The notes below the pieces were generated by a model, which did no database searches, was not told the origin of the DNA, and saw only the letters and a program-made list of their open reading frames with translations. A stretch of DNA of 64,000 nucleotides from Manganibacter manganicus (GTDB lineage: Bacteria > Pseudomonadota > Alphaproteobacteria > Rhizobiales > Rhizobiaceae), in the NCBI RefSeq assembly GCF_002075885.1, contig NZ_MDET01000059.1, positions 1-64,000 on the forward strand, read 5' to 3'. The translations under genes and the position numbers were made by a program. This document shows positions 51,029-60,235 of the stretch, piece by piece. How positions within the stretch are numbered: position 1 is the stretch's first letter; each line of letters begins with the position of its first letter.

Positions 51029-53445
51029 CCATGCTGAACGTCGTCGTCGAAGAGCTGGGATTCGGACGTGAGCGTCGGCGTGATCGGCCGATGTCGACCC
51101 ACATTCCCTATCTGCGCCATGTCACCGACACGATCATCGGGCTTGAGAGCGGGGCGATCCTGACGGTGATCAAGCTGGATGGTCTGTTCTTCCAGACTGA
51201 AGACCAAGCCGAGCTCAACATGCGCGCCGCCGTTCAGAACACAATGATCCGTGCTCTCGGATCCAGCCGCTATTCGCTCTGGTCGACGGTGATCCGCAAA
51301 GAGATCAAGCCCTCGATCGGCGGTAGCTTCTCGGATCCGTTCTGCGATCTCCTGAACACGCGCTACATGGCGTCGCTCAGCGAGAAGCGCATGTTCACTA
51401 ACGAACTCTATCTCAGCATCGTTCGCTCCGGGATGCGAGGGGCGCTCGGAGCGGCTGAAAGTTTTTCACGCCTGCTCGATCGCTCGTCTGGCAAAGAGGT
51501 CCTTGAGCAGCGCCAGAACGAACGCATCAACGAACTCGAAGAGATCGTCGGCAACATCACGCGCGAGTTGCAGAAATACGGCGCGCGGCCACTCGGCATC
51601 GTTTATCGCGAGGGCGACCCCTATTCTGAGCCTTGTGCCTTCTTCAACACGCTGCTCACCTGCGGCATCTCGCGCGATATGCGCCTGCCTCGTATGGGCA
51701 TCCGTAGCTATGTCGGCACGTCGAGACTGCATTTCTCCAAGCGCACACTGCAGGCCCAAGGTCCAACCGAGACAGAGAACCGTTTCGGCGCGATGCTATC
51801 GATCAAGGAATATCCGCCTTTCTCCGGCCCAGGCATGCTCGACGGGCTCCTGCAGATGAACCACGAGTTCATCTGCACCCAGTCTTTCACCCTGGCCGAC
51901 AAGCCAATCGCGCAAGAGCGTATCTCCAGGCTGCAGCGCCAGATCCACGCGTCGGATGAATCGGGCAGCACGGTCGAGACCGACATCGACTTCGCGCTTA
52001 ACAGCCTGCTCAACCAGGAGGCCGTGTTCGGCTACCACCATTTCAGCCTGCTCTGCCTGTCCCGCGATCTCACCGGTCTCGACAAGGCGGTGGCTGAACT
52101 CGGTTCGTGTCTCACCGACATGAACATCAACTGGCTGCGCGAGGATCTCAACATGGAGGCCTCGTACTGGGCGCAACTGCCCGGCAACCACGCCTACATC
52201 GCCCGCTCCTGCATGCTGTCGAGCGCGAACTTCTCCGGTTTCTCGTCGCTGCACAATTTCGCGACCGGCGCGGCGACCGGCCACCATTGGGGTCTGCCAA
52301 TTTCCATCCTCGAGACGACGTCGCAAACGCCGTACTGGTTCAATTTCCACCAGCGTGACATCGGCCATTTTCTGGTCACAGGACCGACGGGGTCGGGCAA
52401 GACCGTGGCGATGACGTTCCTGCTGGCACAGGCTTTCCGAATCTCGCCTGAACCACGCGCGGTGTTCTTCGACAAGGACCGCGGCGCGGAAATCTTCATC
52501 CGCGCTGTCGGTGGCGCCTACGAGGTGCTTCAGCCAGGTGTCGCGACGGGCTTCAACCCGCTGCAACTGGAAAACAACGCGACCAACCGCGAGTTCCTCC
52601 ATCGCCTCCTCAAAGCCATGCTTGACCCCGCGGACGGCAGCGGTTTCTCGCAGGAAGAGGAGGACACGCTGGAGCGGGCGATCGGCCGCATTTGCCAGGA
52701 GCCTGTCGAACAGCGCACCCTTGCCAATCTGTCCGGTCTGTTGATGGGCAGGGCGCGGTCCGACGCGAACGATCTTCAGTCGCGCCTGCGCCCCTGGTTC
52801 GAAGGCGAGAAAGCCTGGCTCTTCAACGCGCCACAGGACGTCCTGTCCTTCTCCGGTCGCCGCATCTTCGGCTTTGACATGACGCATATCCTCGACAACC
52901 AGGAAGTGCGTACGCCGGCCCTCATGTACCTCTACCACCGGCTGGACGAACTCCTTACCGGTGAGCCCGTGCTCATCTTCATGGATGAAGGCTGGAAACT
53001 TCTGCAGGACCCGGTCTTCTCCAACTACATTGTCGACAAGATGAAGACGATCCGAAAGCTCAACGGGATCGTCGGATTCGGCACGCAGTCCGCAGCCGAC
53101 ATTGCGCGTGCGCCACAGTCGCACACGCTGATCGAGCAGTCCGCAACCAATCTGCATTTCCCGAACCCGCGTGCGGACGAGGAAAGCTACATCCGGCGTT
53201 TCGGCCTGACCGCCAAGGAATACTCATTCATTCGCAACACCCCGCCGGAGCGGCGGACATTTTTGATCAAGCACGGCAACGACTCCGTTATCGCCAAGCT
53301 CGATCTGTCCTCCATGCCGGATCTCGTGCGCGTGATGTCCGGCCGCAAGGAGACGATCGAGCAGTGTGCCGCGCTGCGTACGCAGCTTGGCGACGATCCG
53401 GCGAAGTGGCTACCCGTGTTCTGCGGCTGGGAGGTTGCAGCATGA
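51025..53445 (+). CDS. virB4: VirB4 ATPase
   Basis: This 806-residue ATPase powers pilus assembly and substrate transfer. The N-terminal half binds VirB3 and the membrane; the C-terminal half has Walker A GPTGSGKT (about 450-457), Walker B LIFMDEGWKLL and RKLNGIVGFGTQSAADI. The start ATG 51025 lies in the virB3 stop; a longer frame to 50800 is a shadow of virB3. The gene overlaps the following transglycosylase by 4 bases. Confidence 0.95.
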   Translation: MTMLNVVVEELGFGRERRRDRPMSTHIPYLRHVTDTIIGLESGAILTVIKLDGLFFQTEDQAELNMRAAVQNTMIRALGSSRYSLWSTVIRKEIKPSIGGSFSDPFCDLLNTRYMASLSEKRMFTNELYLSIVRSGMRGALGAAESFSRLLDRSSGKEVLEQRQNERINELEEIVGNITRELQKYGARPLGIVYREGDPYSEPCAFFNTLLTCGISRDMRLPRMGIRSYVGTSRLHFSKRTLQAQGPTETENRFGAMLSIKEYPPFSGPGMLDGLLQMNHEFICTQSFTLADKPIAQERISRLQRQIHASDESGSTVETDIDFALNSLLNQEAVFGYHHFSLLCLSRDLTGLDKAVAELGSCLTDMNINWLREDLNMEASYWAQLPGNHAYIARSCMLSSANFSGFSSLHNFATGAATGHHWGLPISILETTSQTPYWFNFHQRDIGHFLVTGPTGSGKTVAMTFLLAQAFRISPEPRAVFFDKDRGAEIFIRAVGGAYEVLQPGVATGFNPLQLENNATNREFLHRLLKAMLDPADGSGFSQEEEDTLERAIGRICQEPVEQRTLANLSGLLMGRARSDANDLQSRLRPWFEGEKAWLFNAPQDVLSFSGRRIFGFDMTHILDNQEVRTPALMYLYHRLDELLTGEPVLIFMDEGWKLLQDPVFSNYIVDKMKTIRKLNGIVGFGTQSAADIARAPQSHTLIEQSATNLHFPNPRADEESYIRRFGLTAKEYSFIRNTPPERRTFLIKHGNDSVIAKLDLSSMPDLVRVMSGRKETIEQCAALRTQLGDDPAKWLPVFCGWEVAA

Positions 53446-54506
53446 TCCGGCGTCTTTCCTTGCTTGTGGCCTTCGCCGCGTCACCGGCCCTTGCCGATAT
53501 CCCGACCATCGACAGGACGGTGCTCGATGAGCGCGAGGATCGCGACGAGAAAACCGGCGAGATCGAGAAGGTCGACGAGGAGCGCTACGTCAACACTCAG
53601 AGCGTCACCTGCTCGATGTACCGGCCCGGCCGAAGGGAGGATCCCGTCGGCGCGGCGAACGCAGATCCAGCTATCGCCGGCCTGGTTCGCCGGATCGCGC
53701 GCGAGGAGGGGATCGACGAAAACCAGTTTCTCGCACTCGTCTACCAGGAGAGCCGCTTTAATCCGTGCGCCAAGTCTTCGGCAGGAGCGATCGGCCTCGC
53801 GCAACTGATGCCCGGCACCGCTGGCGACCTGGGCGTCGATCCCTACAATATCGAACAGAACCTTCGCGGCGGGGCGCGCTACTACAAGCAACAATTGCGT
53901 CGCTACAACGGCAATGTCTCGCTGGCGCTTGCCGCCTACAATGCCGGCCACGGCAATGTCCAGAAATATGGCGGCATCCCGCCATTCAAGGAAACGCAGG
54001 GCTATGTCGCCAGCATAACGCAAAAGTGGCTTCCGGCCTTTGGCGGTTCCGACAAGTCCGGCATTCCCCTCAACTATGGCGGTGGTGGCGCCTATGAGAG
54101 CGCCCGAACCAGCACCATGAACGCGATGAGCCTAACCTCGGCGATCGGGGAGGGATCTGGCGATGTTATGTCCTGGCTCATGCAACTCGGTGGTCTGGGG
54201 TCCGGCACGATCCAGGACAGCTGGGATCACAATTCCGGTGCGCGCAATGCCAACATCGAATTGATGAACCGCCTGATCCAGCTAAGCACGGCGTTCGCCG
54301 ATCTCACCAATTCCAGCAATGCGATCACCCTTGGAGAGATATCCGGAGCGAACCGCTCGACCCTATACGAAGAAAACGGAGCCGATGATGATCGGCCGGT
54401 CGCCGGCTTCTGCGGCGGACGAGAAGGCCTCGTCTGGGACGCCAGCGCCAAGGCCTGTGTCCTGCGTATCGATACGCAGGCGAAACTGCTCCTCGAGACA
54501 CAATGA
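53442..54506 (+). CDS. Second lytic transglycosylase in the virB operon
   Basis: This 354-residue exported protein starts MIRRLSLLVAFAASPALAD, a signal peptide, and has an SLT domain (about 90-210): ALVYQESRFNPCAKSSAGAIG with the catalytic glutamate, LAQLMPGTAGDLGVDPYN, and AAYNAGHGNVQKYGG followed by IPPFKETQGYV. It is a second enzyme beside VirB1, with a long C-terminal extension of unknown role. It is coupled to virB4 (ATGA) and ends just before virB5. Confidence 0.88.
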   Translation: MIRRLSLLVAFAASPALADIPTIDRTVLDEREDRDEKTGEIEKVDEERYVNTQSVTCSMYRPGRREDPVGAANADPAIAGLVRRIAREEGIDENQFLALVYQESRFNPCAKSSAGAIGLAQLMPGTAGDLGVDPYNIEQNLRGGARYYKQQLRRYNGNVSLALAAYNAGHGNVQKYGGIPPFKETQGYVASITQKWLPAFGGSDKSGIPLNYGGGGAYESARTSTMNAMSLTSAIGEGSGDVMSWLMQLGGLGSGTIQDSWDHNSGARNANIELMNRLIQLSTAFADLTNSSNAITLGEISGANRSTLYEENGADDDRPVAGFCGGREGLVWDASAKACVLRIDTQAKLLLETQ

Positions 54507-54517
54507 TGGAGGTCGAC

Positions 54518-55216
54518 ATGAAGCGTTCCCTGGCAATTCTGGCTCTGATCAGCGTAGGTATCACGCCGGTGGCGGCCGATATCCCGGTCATCGACAAGAC
54601 CAACTACGCCGTGGCGCGCGACACCGCCGAAAAGACCGGCAAGATTCTCGATACCAACAAGGAAATTCTCGACACTGTCGAGCAGACCCTGAAGGCTGTC
54701 ACCGGCGATCGCGGCAGTGATGCCAGCCCTCTGAAGGATATCGCGATCGGCAACGGCTTCAGTGTGTCATCGGTTCCTTCCTTCGAAAATATCCTGAAGA
54801 GCGGGATCGCCGATTTTGGGTCTCTCGACCCGAAAGTCGTCCAAGCCGCCACGCTCTTCATCAACGGGCTTCAGCTCGTGCGTTCGCTCTCCGGCAAAGA
54901 GGGCAGTTCGATTGCCAGCGACAAATCCTATGAGGAGCTCATGAAGACGGTCATGGGCGTCTCGTCGCTGATCACCGGTTCGCAGCAGGCGGTTGAAACA
55001 CGCCGCTCTGCCCTTGAAAGCGCAGGCGGGGAAATCGGCAAGGCCGAAGACATCAAGGGCTCGATCGACCAGAACACGCAGCTTCAGGTTCAGACAGGTC
55101 TCACCCTCAACGAGATGATCGGTGTGCTGAACGGCGGCGTGCAATCGCTGCATGCCGAAAACCAGCGCAAGCTCACCGACATGTCGAACACAAGAAAAGC
55201 ATTGCGGTACGAATGA
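54518..55216 (+). CDS. virB5: VirB5-like minor pilus protein
   Basis: This 232-residue protein begins MKRSLAILALISVGITPVAAD, a signal peptide, then a mostly helical mature part, as in VirB5/TraC adhesins at the pilus tip. I chose ATG 54518 because GGAGG is 5 bases before it; ATG 54503 is a weaker start. Identity rests on position, size and helical character. It overlaps the lipoprotein gene by 4 bases. Confidence 0.75.
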   Translation: MKRSLAILALISVGITPVAADIPVIDKTNYAVARDTAEKTGKILDTNKEILDTVEQTLKAVTGDRGSDASPLKDIAIGNGFSVSSVPSFENILKSGIADFGSLDPKVVQAATLFINGLQLVRSLSGKEGSSIASDKSYEELMKTVMGVSSLITGSQQAVETRRSALESAGGEIGKAEDIKGSIDQNTQLQVQTGLTLNEMIGVLNGGVQSLHAENQRKLTDMSNTRKALRYE

Positions 55217-55437
55217 GAAGCCGTCGATGCACCACAACCGCCATCGCACTCGTTCTGGCCGTCCTCGCCAGTGGGTGTGGCACGCCGCGCGAGAAGACCG
55301 CACCGTGCAAGCGACCGGCCAATCTCACGAGCTATGCCAGCACGGGAGACGAGTGCGGGCCGATGAAGTCGATCAATGCGGACAGCGCCGCGGCGTTGGC
55401 AGCAATCCAGGATCTGGCGTCCGGGGAAGAAGAATAG
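55213..55437 (+). CDS. Small lipoprotein in the virB7/EexN position
   Basis: This 74-residue protein has a signal peptide with a lipobox, LASGC (about 18-22), and a short acidic tail. It lies between virB5 and virB6. It resembles EexN/TrbK-type entry-exclusion lipoproteins more than a typical VirB7, but with no other candidate it may also fill the VirB7 role. Confidence 0.6.
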   Translation: MRSRRCTTTAIALVLAVLASGCGTPREKTAPCKRPANLTSYASTGDECGPMKSINADSAAALAAIQDLASGEEE

Positions 55438-55446
55438 GGCAGTGCG

Positions 55447-56457
55447 GTGGACGATTTCATTGGGAAACTGCTGGATCGGATCGATGCTTCTGGGCAGAAC
55501 TTCTCCCAAAGCGCCTACGAGGCGCTGAGCCAAGATCTCGAGCCGCTCCTTCGCCTCCTCTTCGTTCTTGCCGTCTTGTTCTACGGCGTGCAGCTCTTCC
55601 TCGGAACGTCACGTCTCAGCATCGCCGAGATCATTGGACGGCTGGTGCGTGTGCTGGTGATTCTGATTCTGGTCAGCACTTGGTCTAACTTCAACGATCT
55701 CGCCTATAACTGGCTGACCAAGGTGCCCGAGGCAGCCGGCCGCGCCATCCTTGCGGCATCGGGTACGGGTGTTACGGAGCCGACCAACGGCCTGTCGCAG
55801 ATCTGGAAGACAGCCAATGTCGCCGCGGCCGCCTTTTCCGAGCAGGCCGGCTATCTTTCGGTCCTACCGGCCCTCATCGGCATGATCATCATGATTTTTG
55901 CCGGACTGTTCGTCGCAATCGCGCTCGGGATTCTCGTGCTCGCCAAGGTCGTGCTGTGGGTGTTGCTCGGCACCGCGCCAATCTTCATCGCCTGCTTCCT
56001 TTTCGATGCGACACGCAGCTATGCGATGGGGTGGCTGAACCAGTCCCTGCTCTACGCGATCATTCCCTTGTTCGTCTATGTGATCGCCGCCTTCCTGATT
56101 GCGGCGATGGAGCCGGAACTCACCGCGATCGATAGCATCTCCGGTAATCGCGAGCTGAAGCTCAGTGACTTCGCCGCTTTCATCATGCTCTGCCTTGCCG
56201 GCAGCTTTGTCCTTCTGCAGGTGCAATCTCTCGCACAAGGTATAGCTGGTGGATTGGCGACACCGGTCGGTTCACGCTCCCGGCAACTGACCGCCAGTGG
56301 CATTTTCTGGGGCCGGGCCGCCATCGGGACATCCGCCCGCCAGACGCAGGCCGCCGTCCATCGGGTCCAGGCACGACTTCATTCACCACGGCAGGACGGC
56401 GCGGGCGCCTCCATGCAACGCGCAATCGCATCCAACGGAACGCCGCGGCAGACATGA
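55447..56457 (+). CDS. virB6: VirB6 polytopic membrane protein
   Basis: This 336-residue protein has five or six membrane segments (for example LLRLLFVLAVLFYGVQLFL, LIGMIIMIFAGLFVAIALGI and YAIIPLFVYVIAAFLIAAM) and a hydrophilic C-terminal tail. GTG 55447 is the start in keeping with the family. VirB6 forms the inner-membrane part of the DNA channel. Confidence 0.88.
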   Translation: MDDFIGKLLDRIDASGQNFSQSAYEALSQDLEPLLRLLFVLAVLFYGVQLFLGTSRLSIAEIIGRLVRVLVILILVSTWSNFNDLAYNWLTKVPEAAGRAILAASGTGVTEPTNGLSQIWKTANVAAAAFSEQAGYLSVLPALIGMIIMIFAGLFVAIALGILVLAKVVLWVLLGTAPIFIACFLFDATRSYAMGWLNQSLLYAIIPLFVYVIAAFLIAAMEPELTAIDSISGNRELKLSDFAAFIMLCLAGSFVLLQVQSLAQGIAGGLATPVGSRSRQLTASGIFWGRAAIGTSARQTQAAVHRVQARLHSPRQDGAGASMQRAIASNGTPRQT

Positions 56458-56501
56458 CGGCAGGCTGATGTTGGACCACGAACGACAAGAAAAGAGCAGG
56501 G

Positions 56502-57197
56502 ATGGCAGACAAGTCCGAAACCGCGCTGCGGTCCTATTTCCAGCAGGGCGATATCTGGGAGCAGGAGATCATCAAGCGCGCGAAGCGTTCGGCGCGCGTC
56601 GCTTGGTTCTTCTCGATCGTCTTTGCCGGCATTGCCCTTCTCAGCCTGCTCGCGGTGGTGCTGATGTTGCCGCTGAAGAGCTTCGAGCCCTATGTCGTCA
56701 CCGTCGACCAGACGACCGGCTATATCGAGGTGAAATCTGGGCTGACGCGGCCGGCCAATCTCACCGAGCAGCAGGCGATCACCCAGGCGAACGTGGTTCG
56801 CTATATCCGCGCCCGAGAGGGTTACGACCCTTACGCCATTACCGAGAATTTCGGGATCGCGGCACTTCTGTCCGCGAACGAGGCGGCGCGCGAACTGCAA
56901 ACCCTCTACAGCTCGGCGAACGCCCGAAATCCGACGCGTGTCTACGGGCGCCTCAAACGGGTTCTCGTAGATATCAAATCCGTCACCTTCCCCAATGCCA
57001 GCACCGCGATCGTCAGGTTCTCCACCAACGAGCGGAGCGACACGGAATCGATCGTCCGTCATTGGATATCTGTCGTGCGCTTTCGCTATACCGACACGCC
57101 AACGCGCAACGAGTGGCGCTTCGAGAACCCACTCGGCTTCCAGGTCTACTCCTACCGGCGCGACCAGGAGACCGTCACGCCGGGGGACGGCCGATGA
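56502..57197 (+). CDS. virB8: VirB8 assembly protein
   Basis: This 231-residue bitopic protein has one membrane helix (about 31-55: FFSIVFAGIALLSLLAVVLM) and a periplasmic NTF2-like domain with YEVKSGLTRPANLTEQQA-type sequence and PTRNEWRFENPLGFQVYSY at the end. It nucleates the periplasmic channel. The start at 56502 follows AGCAGGG. It overlaps virB9 by 4 bases. Confidence 0.92.
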   Translation: MADKSETALRSYFQQGDIWEQEIIKRAKRSARVAWFFSIVFAGIALLSLLAVVLMLPLKSFEPYVVTVDQTTGYIEVKSGLTRPANLTEQQAITQANVVRYIRAREGYDPYAITENFGIAALLSANEAARELQTLYSSANARNPTRVYGRLKRVLVDIKSVTFPNASTAIVRFSTNERSDTESIVRHWISVVRFRYTDTPTRNEWRFENPLGFQVYSYRRDQETVTPGDGR

Positions 57198-58003
57198 GGA
57201 GCCGTGCCTTGGCAGTTGCCTTTCTCGTCATCGGGTCCTTTGGAGATGCTTATGCGGCACAGACCCCAAAAGGCGGCTCTCTCGATGCGCGTGTGACCAG
57301 CGTCACCTATCAGGAGAACAATGTCGTCCAGGTCTTTGCGACCTACGGCATCTCGACCATGATCATCTTCGACGAGGAAGAGAAGTTCGAGACGATCTCG
57401 CTCGGCGACACGGAAAGCTGGCAAGTCGTGCCGGCCGAGAAGGGCAACATCCTCTTTGTCAAGCCGATCGCCAAGGACGTGACGACGAACATGAACGTCG
57501 TCACCGACAAACGCATCTACTATCTCGAGCTCCACGATTTCGCGCCGGAAGCCAGCCGCAAGGTCTTCGGCATACGATTCCATTATCCTGAAAAGAACCT
57601 CAACGCCGCCTTGCGAAAGGAGGCCGAACAACGCGCCGCCTGGCCGAACATCTCCGGCATCGATAAGGCCAGCGTCAACATCGACTACTCGTTCTCGGGC
57701 GATGCCCGTCTCAAGCCGCACATGGTCTTCGATGACGGCAACAAGACCTTTTTCAAGTTCGATCGTCGAATGCCAGCAATCTTCGCCGTCAACTCAGATT
57801 TCTCCGAAACGCTCCGGAATTTTCGCAGGGAAGGAGAATACATCGTCGTCGACGGGACGGCCGCCCAATTCACTCTGCGAGACGGAGATCAGTGGATCTG
57901 CATTTTCAATTTGCGAAAGCCTGACTTTGGAGCACCCGATCCTGCCATTCTGGGCCCAGTCGAGGATGACCAGGCCAAACGCCGACGTCGGAGCGGCAAC
58001 TGA
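57194..58003 (+). CDS. virB9: VirB9 outer-membrane complex protein
   Basis: This 269-residue exported protein has a signal peptide (about 1-21) and typical VirB9 sequence: LDARVTSVTYQENNVVQVFA, TSMIIFDEEEKFETISLGD, RIYYLELHDF and KTFFKFDRRMPAIFAV. It forms the outer-membrane core with VirB10 and VirB7. ATG 57194 overlaps the virB8 stop; the longer upstream frame is a shadow. Confidence 0.93.
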   Translation: MRSRALAVAFLVIGSFGDAYAAQTPKGGSLDARVTSVTYQENNVVQVFATYGISTMIIFDEEEKFETISLGDTESWQVVPAEKGNILFVKPIAKDVTTNMNVVTDKRIYYLELHDFAPEASRKVFGIRFHYPEKNLNAALRKEAEQRAAWPNISGIDKASVNIDYSFSGDARLKPHMVFDDGNKTFFKFDRRMPAIFAVNSDFSETLRNFRREGEYIVVDGTAAQFTLRDGDQWICIFNLRKPDFGAPDPAILGPVEDDQAKRRRRSGN

Positions 58004-59223
58004 TGAAACGCTCCCCCGAACTCGAAGCCCTGGCCGACAATGACGATCCGGTCATTGCCGATACGACCGTTCGTCGCAAGCAGCTCGCCGGAGGCGCCGT
58101 TCTGATCCTGCTCGGCCTGGTGGCCGGGTATATGGTGCTCGCTGGAGGACAACCGCCAGTCCGTGACATGCTCGACGGAGACGAGGAGTTCAGCACCACG
58201 ACGTTTCGTCCGCCGTCTTTCGTACGCGAGGGCGAGCCGGAACCAGAGCCGCCTGCGCCGGACGTCGTGCAGATACCGCCTCCACCACCGCCACCATCTC
58301 CGACAGAGGAGGTCGATACCACTCATTTCGAGGTTCCGCCGCCGCCCGCTCCCGGCGAAACCCCACCACCCCCGGAAGTTGCGGAGGTGCCTCAGGAGGA
58401 GTTCCCCGCGCGCTTCCGCTCGAAACTGGTCGTGGTCGACAATCCCGGCTCCGGCGGTCCCGGTAGCTTGACCGGTGGCGAAGGGGAGGGGCTCACTGTC
58501 GCGGGTGAGGATCGTAGCAGCAAGTTCCTGGCTGCTGCCTCCAGCATAGGCGACCGCAGCGCCAAGGCCAGGAAGATCGCGCGCATCGACGCGCTCGTTC
58601 CCGAAGGCACGCTGATCCCCGGCATCCTGGAGACAGCGATCGTAAGCGACCTGCCGGGGCAGGTGAGGGCAATCGTATCGCAGGATGTCTACTCTTTCGA
58701 CGGCCGGCGCGTTCTAATCCCCACCGGCACCCGGCTTATCGGCGAATACCAGTCAGAAATCACACGCGGCCAGACGCGGATCTTTGTTGTCTGGACCCGA
58801 ATGCTGCGTGATGACGGCGTATCGGTCCGGTTGAATTCGATTGGCGCTGACAGTCTAGGACGGGCCGGGTTAACCGGACGCGTCGACAAGAAGTTCCGCG
58901 AGCGTTTCGGCGCGGCTATTCTGCTCTCAATCGTCGGCGGCGGCGCCAGCTACCTGACAGGCTATGGCAGCCAGACGGCAACTGGCGACAACGATGATGC
59001 GCGGCGCGGGGAGGAACTTGCCCGGGAAACGCTGGCACAGACATTCTCCGACATGGCCAATCAGGCGCTCGGAGATTCCTTGCGCATTCCGCCTACCATC
59101 AGCGTGAGTCAGGGTGAGCGCATCTTCGTCTTCGTTCGCCAGGACCTCGACTTCTCCGCCATATACGAGAATCCCGTCGCCGAAGCACTGAGGGAGATAC
59201 GTCATGAACGCGGCCTCCCCTGA
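58003..59223 (+). CDS. virB10: VirB10 energy-sensing core protein
   Basis: This 406-residue protein has one N-terminal membrane helix (about 28-48), a proline-rich periplasmic stretch (about 75-130), and a C-terminal TrbI domain with LVPEGTLIPGILETAIVSDL, GRRVLIPTGTRLIGEY and VRLNSIGADSLGRAGL. It spans the periplasm and joins inner and outer complexes. It shares one base with the virB9 stop codon and overlaps virB11 by 20 bases. Confidence 0.94.
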   Translation: MKRSPELEALADNDDPVIADTTVRRKQLAGGAVLILLGLVAGYMVLAGGQPPVRDMLDGDEEFSTTTFRPPSFVREGEPEPEPPAPDVVQIPPPPPPPSPTEEVDTTHFEVPPPPAPGETPPPPEVAEVPQEEFPARFRSKLVVVDNPGSGGPGSLTGGEGEGLTVAGEDRSSKFLAAASSIGDRSAKARKIARIDALVPEGTLIPGILETAIVSDLPGQVRAIVSQDVYSFDGRRVLIPTGTRLIGEYQSEITRGQTRIFVVWTRMLRDDGVSVRLNSIGADSLGRAGLTGRVDKKFRERFGAAILLSIVGGGASYLTGYGSQTATGDNDDARRGEELARETLAQTFSDMANQALGDSLRIPPTISVSQGERIFVFVRQDLDFSAIYENPVAEALREIRHERGLP

Positions 59224-60235
59224 GTTTGCCTCCGACAACCGTCACTACTTCTTATATCGCGCGCTCGCCCCGCTGAAAGCATTCCTTGACGAACACGATG
59301 TCGTCGAAATCTCGGTCAATCGGCCAGGTCAGGTCTATGTCGAGCGCCTCGGCTCCGCTCGCATGGAATTTCATGAGGTTCCGGAGCTAACAACAGCCGA
59401 AATTGTCAACATCGGCGAGCGCGTGGCGGCCAGTACCAATCAGTTTGTCAGCCCGGCCAATCCGCTCCTCAGCGCCGCTTTGCCTACCGGCGAGCGTATC
59501 CAGGTCATTCTGCCGCCCGCAGCCCCTGAAGGCGGCACTCTGTCAATCCGCAAGCAGGTCATCAGCAATTTTTCGCTCGAAGACTATCGCGACCACGGGT
59601 CACTCGACCAGGTGAGCGTGGCTGTCGGCGGGCTCAACGAGACCGAGCAAGCCTTGATCGACCAGCTCTCAGCCAGGGACATCTACGGCTTCATCCGCAC
59701 GGCAATCGTCAACCGTGTTTCGATCCTGATCAGTGGCGGCACTTCCAGCGGCAAGACGACTTTTCTCAACGCCTGCCTCAAGACCGTTGACCCGCATGAG
59801 CGCATCATCACACTTGAAGACACGCGTGAACTGTTTCCGTCGCAGAAGAACGCGGTACACCTGCTTGCGTCCCGCGGTGACCAGGGAACAGCGAACGTGA
59901 CCATCCAGTCCCTGCTGGAGGCCTCGCTGCGCATGCGTCCGGACCGGCTCTTCGTCGGCGAGGTGAGGGGATCGGAGGCCTTCGCCTTCCTGCGTGCGAT
60001 CAACACAGGGCATCCAGGCTCCATGTCGACGGTTCATGCTGACACGCCGCTTGGCGCCTACGAGCAACTTGCCATGATGGTCATGCAGTCCGGCCTGTCG
60101 GCCGCCTATCCGAAGGCTGACCTGATCTCCTATATCCAGAGCGTCATCCCGATCGTCATCCAGCTGCGCAGGGAAGGGGGCCGGCGCGGCGTCTCGCAGA
60201 TTTTCTTCGCGCGCGAACGAATGAACGCGCCATGA
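59204..60235 (+). CDS. virB11: VirB11 ATPase
   Basis: This 343-residue hexameric traffic ATPase has VEISVNRPGQVYVER in the N-terminal domain, Walker A ISGGTSSGKTTFLNA (about 174-188), Asp box TLEDTRELF, Walker B RLFVGEVRGSEAF and the His box GHPGSMSTVHAD. It drives substrate export and pilus assembly. It overlaps virD4 by 4 bases. Confidence 0.95.
   Translation: MNAASPEFASDNRHYFLYRALAPLKAFLDEHDVVEISVNRPGQVYVERLGSARMEFHEVPELTTAEIVNIGERVAASTNQFVSPANPLLSAALPTGERIQVILPPAAPEGGTLSIRKQVISNFSLEDYRDHGSLDQVSVAVGGLNETEQALIDQLSARDIYGFIRTAIVNRVSILISGGTSSGKTTFLNACLKTVDPHERIITLEDTRELFPSQKNAVHLLASRGDQGTANVTIQSLLEASLRMRPDRLFVGEVRGSEAFAFLRAINTGHPGSMSTVHADTPLGAYEQLAMMVMQSGLSAAYPKADLISYIQSVIPIVIQLRREGGRRGVSQIFFARERMNAP

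Noticed and set aside
51796..53157. 453-codon minus-strand frame inside virB4
   Set aside because: It is the complement of the VirB4 ATPase domain and has no recognisable motif of its own.
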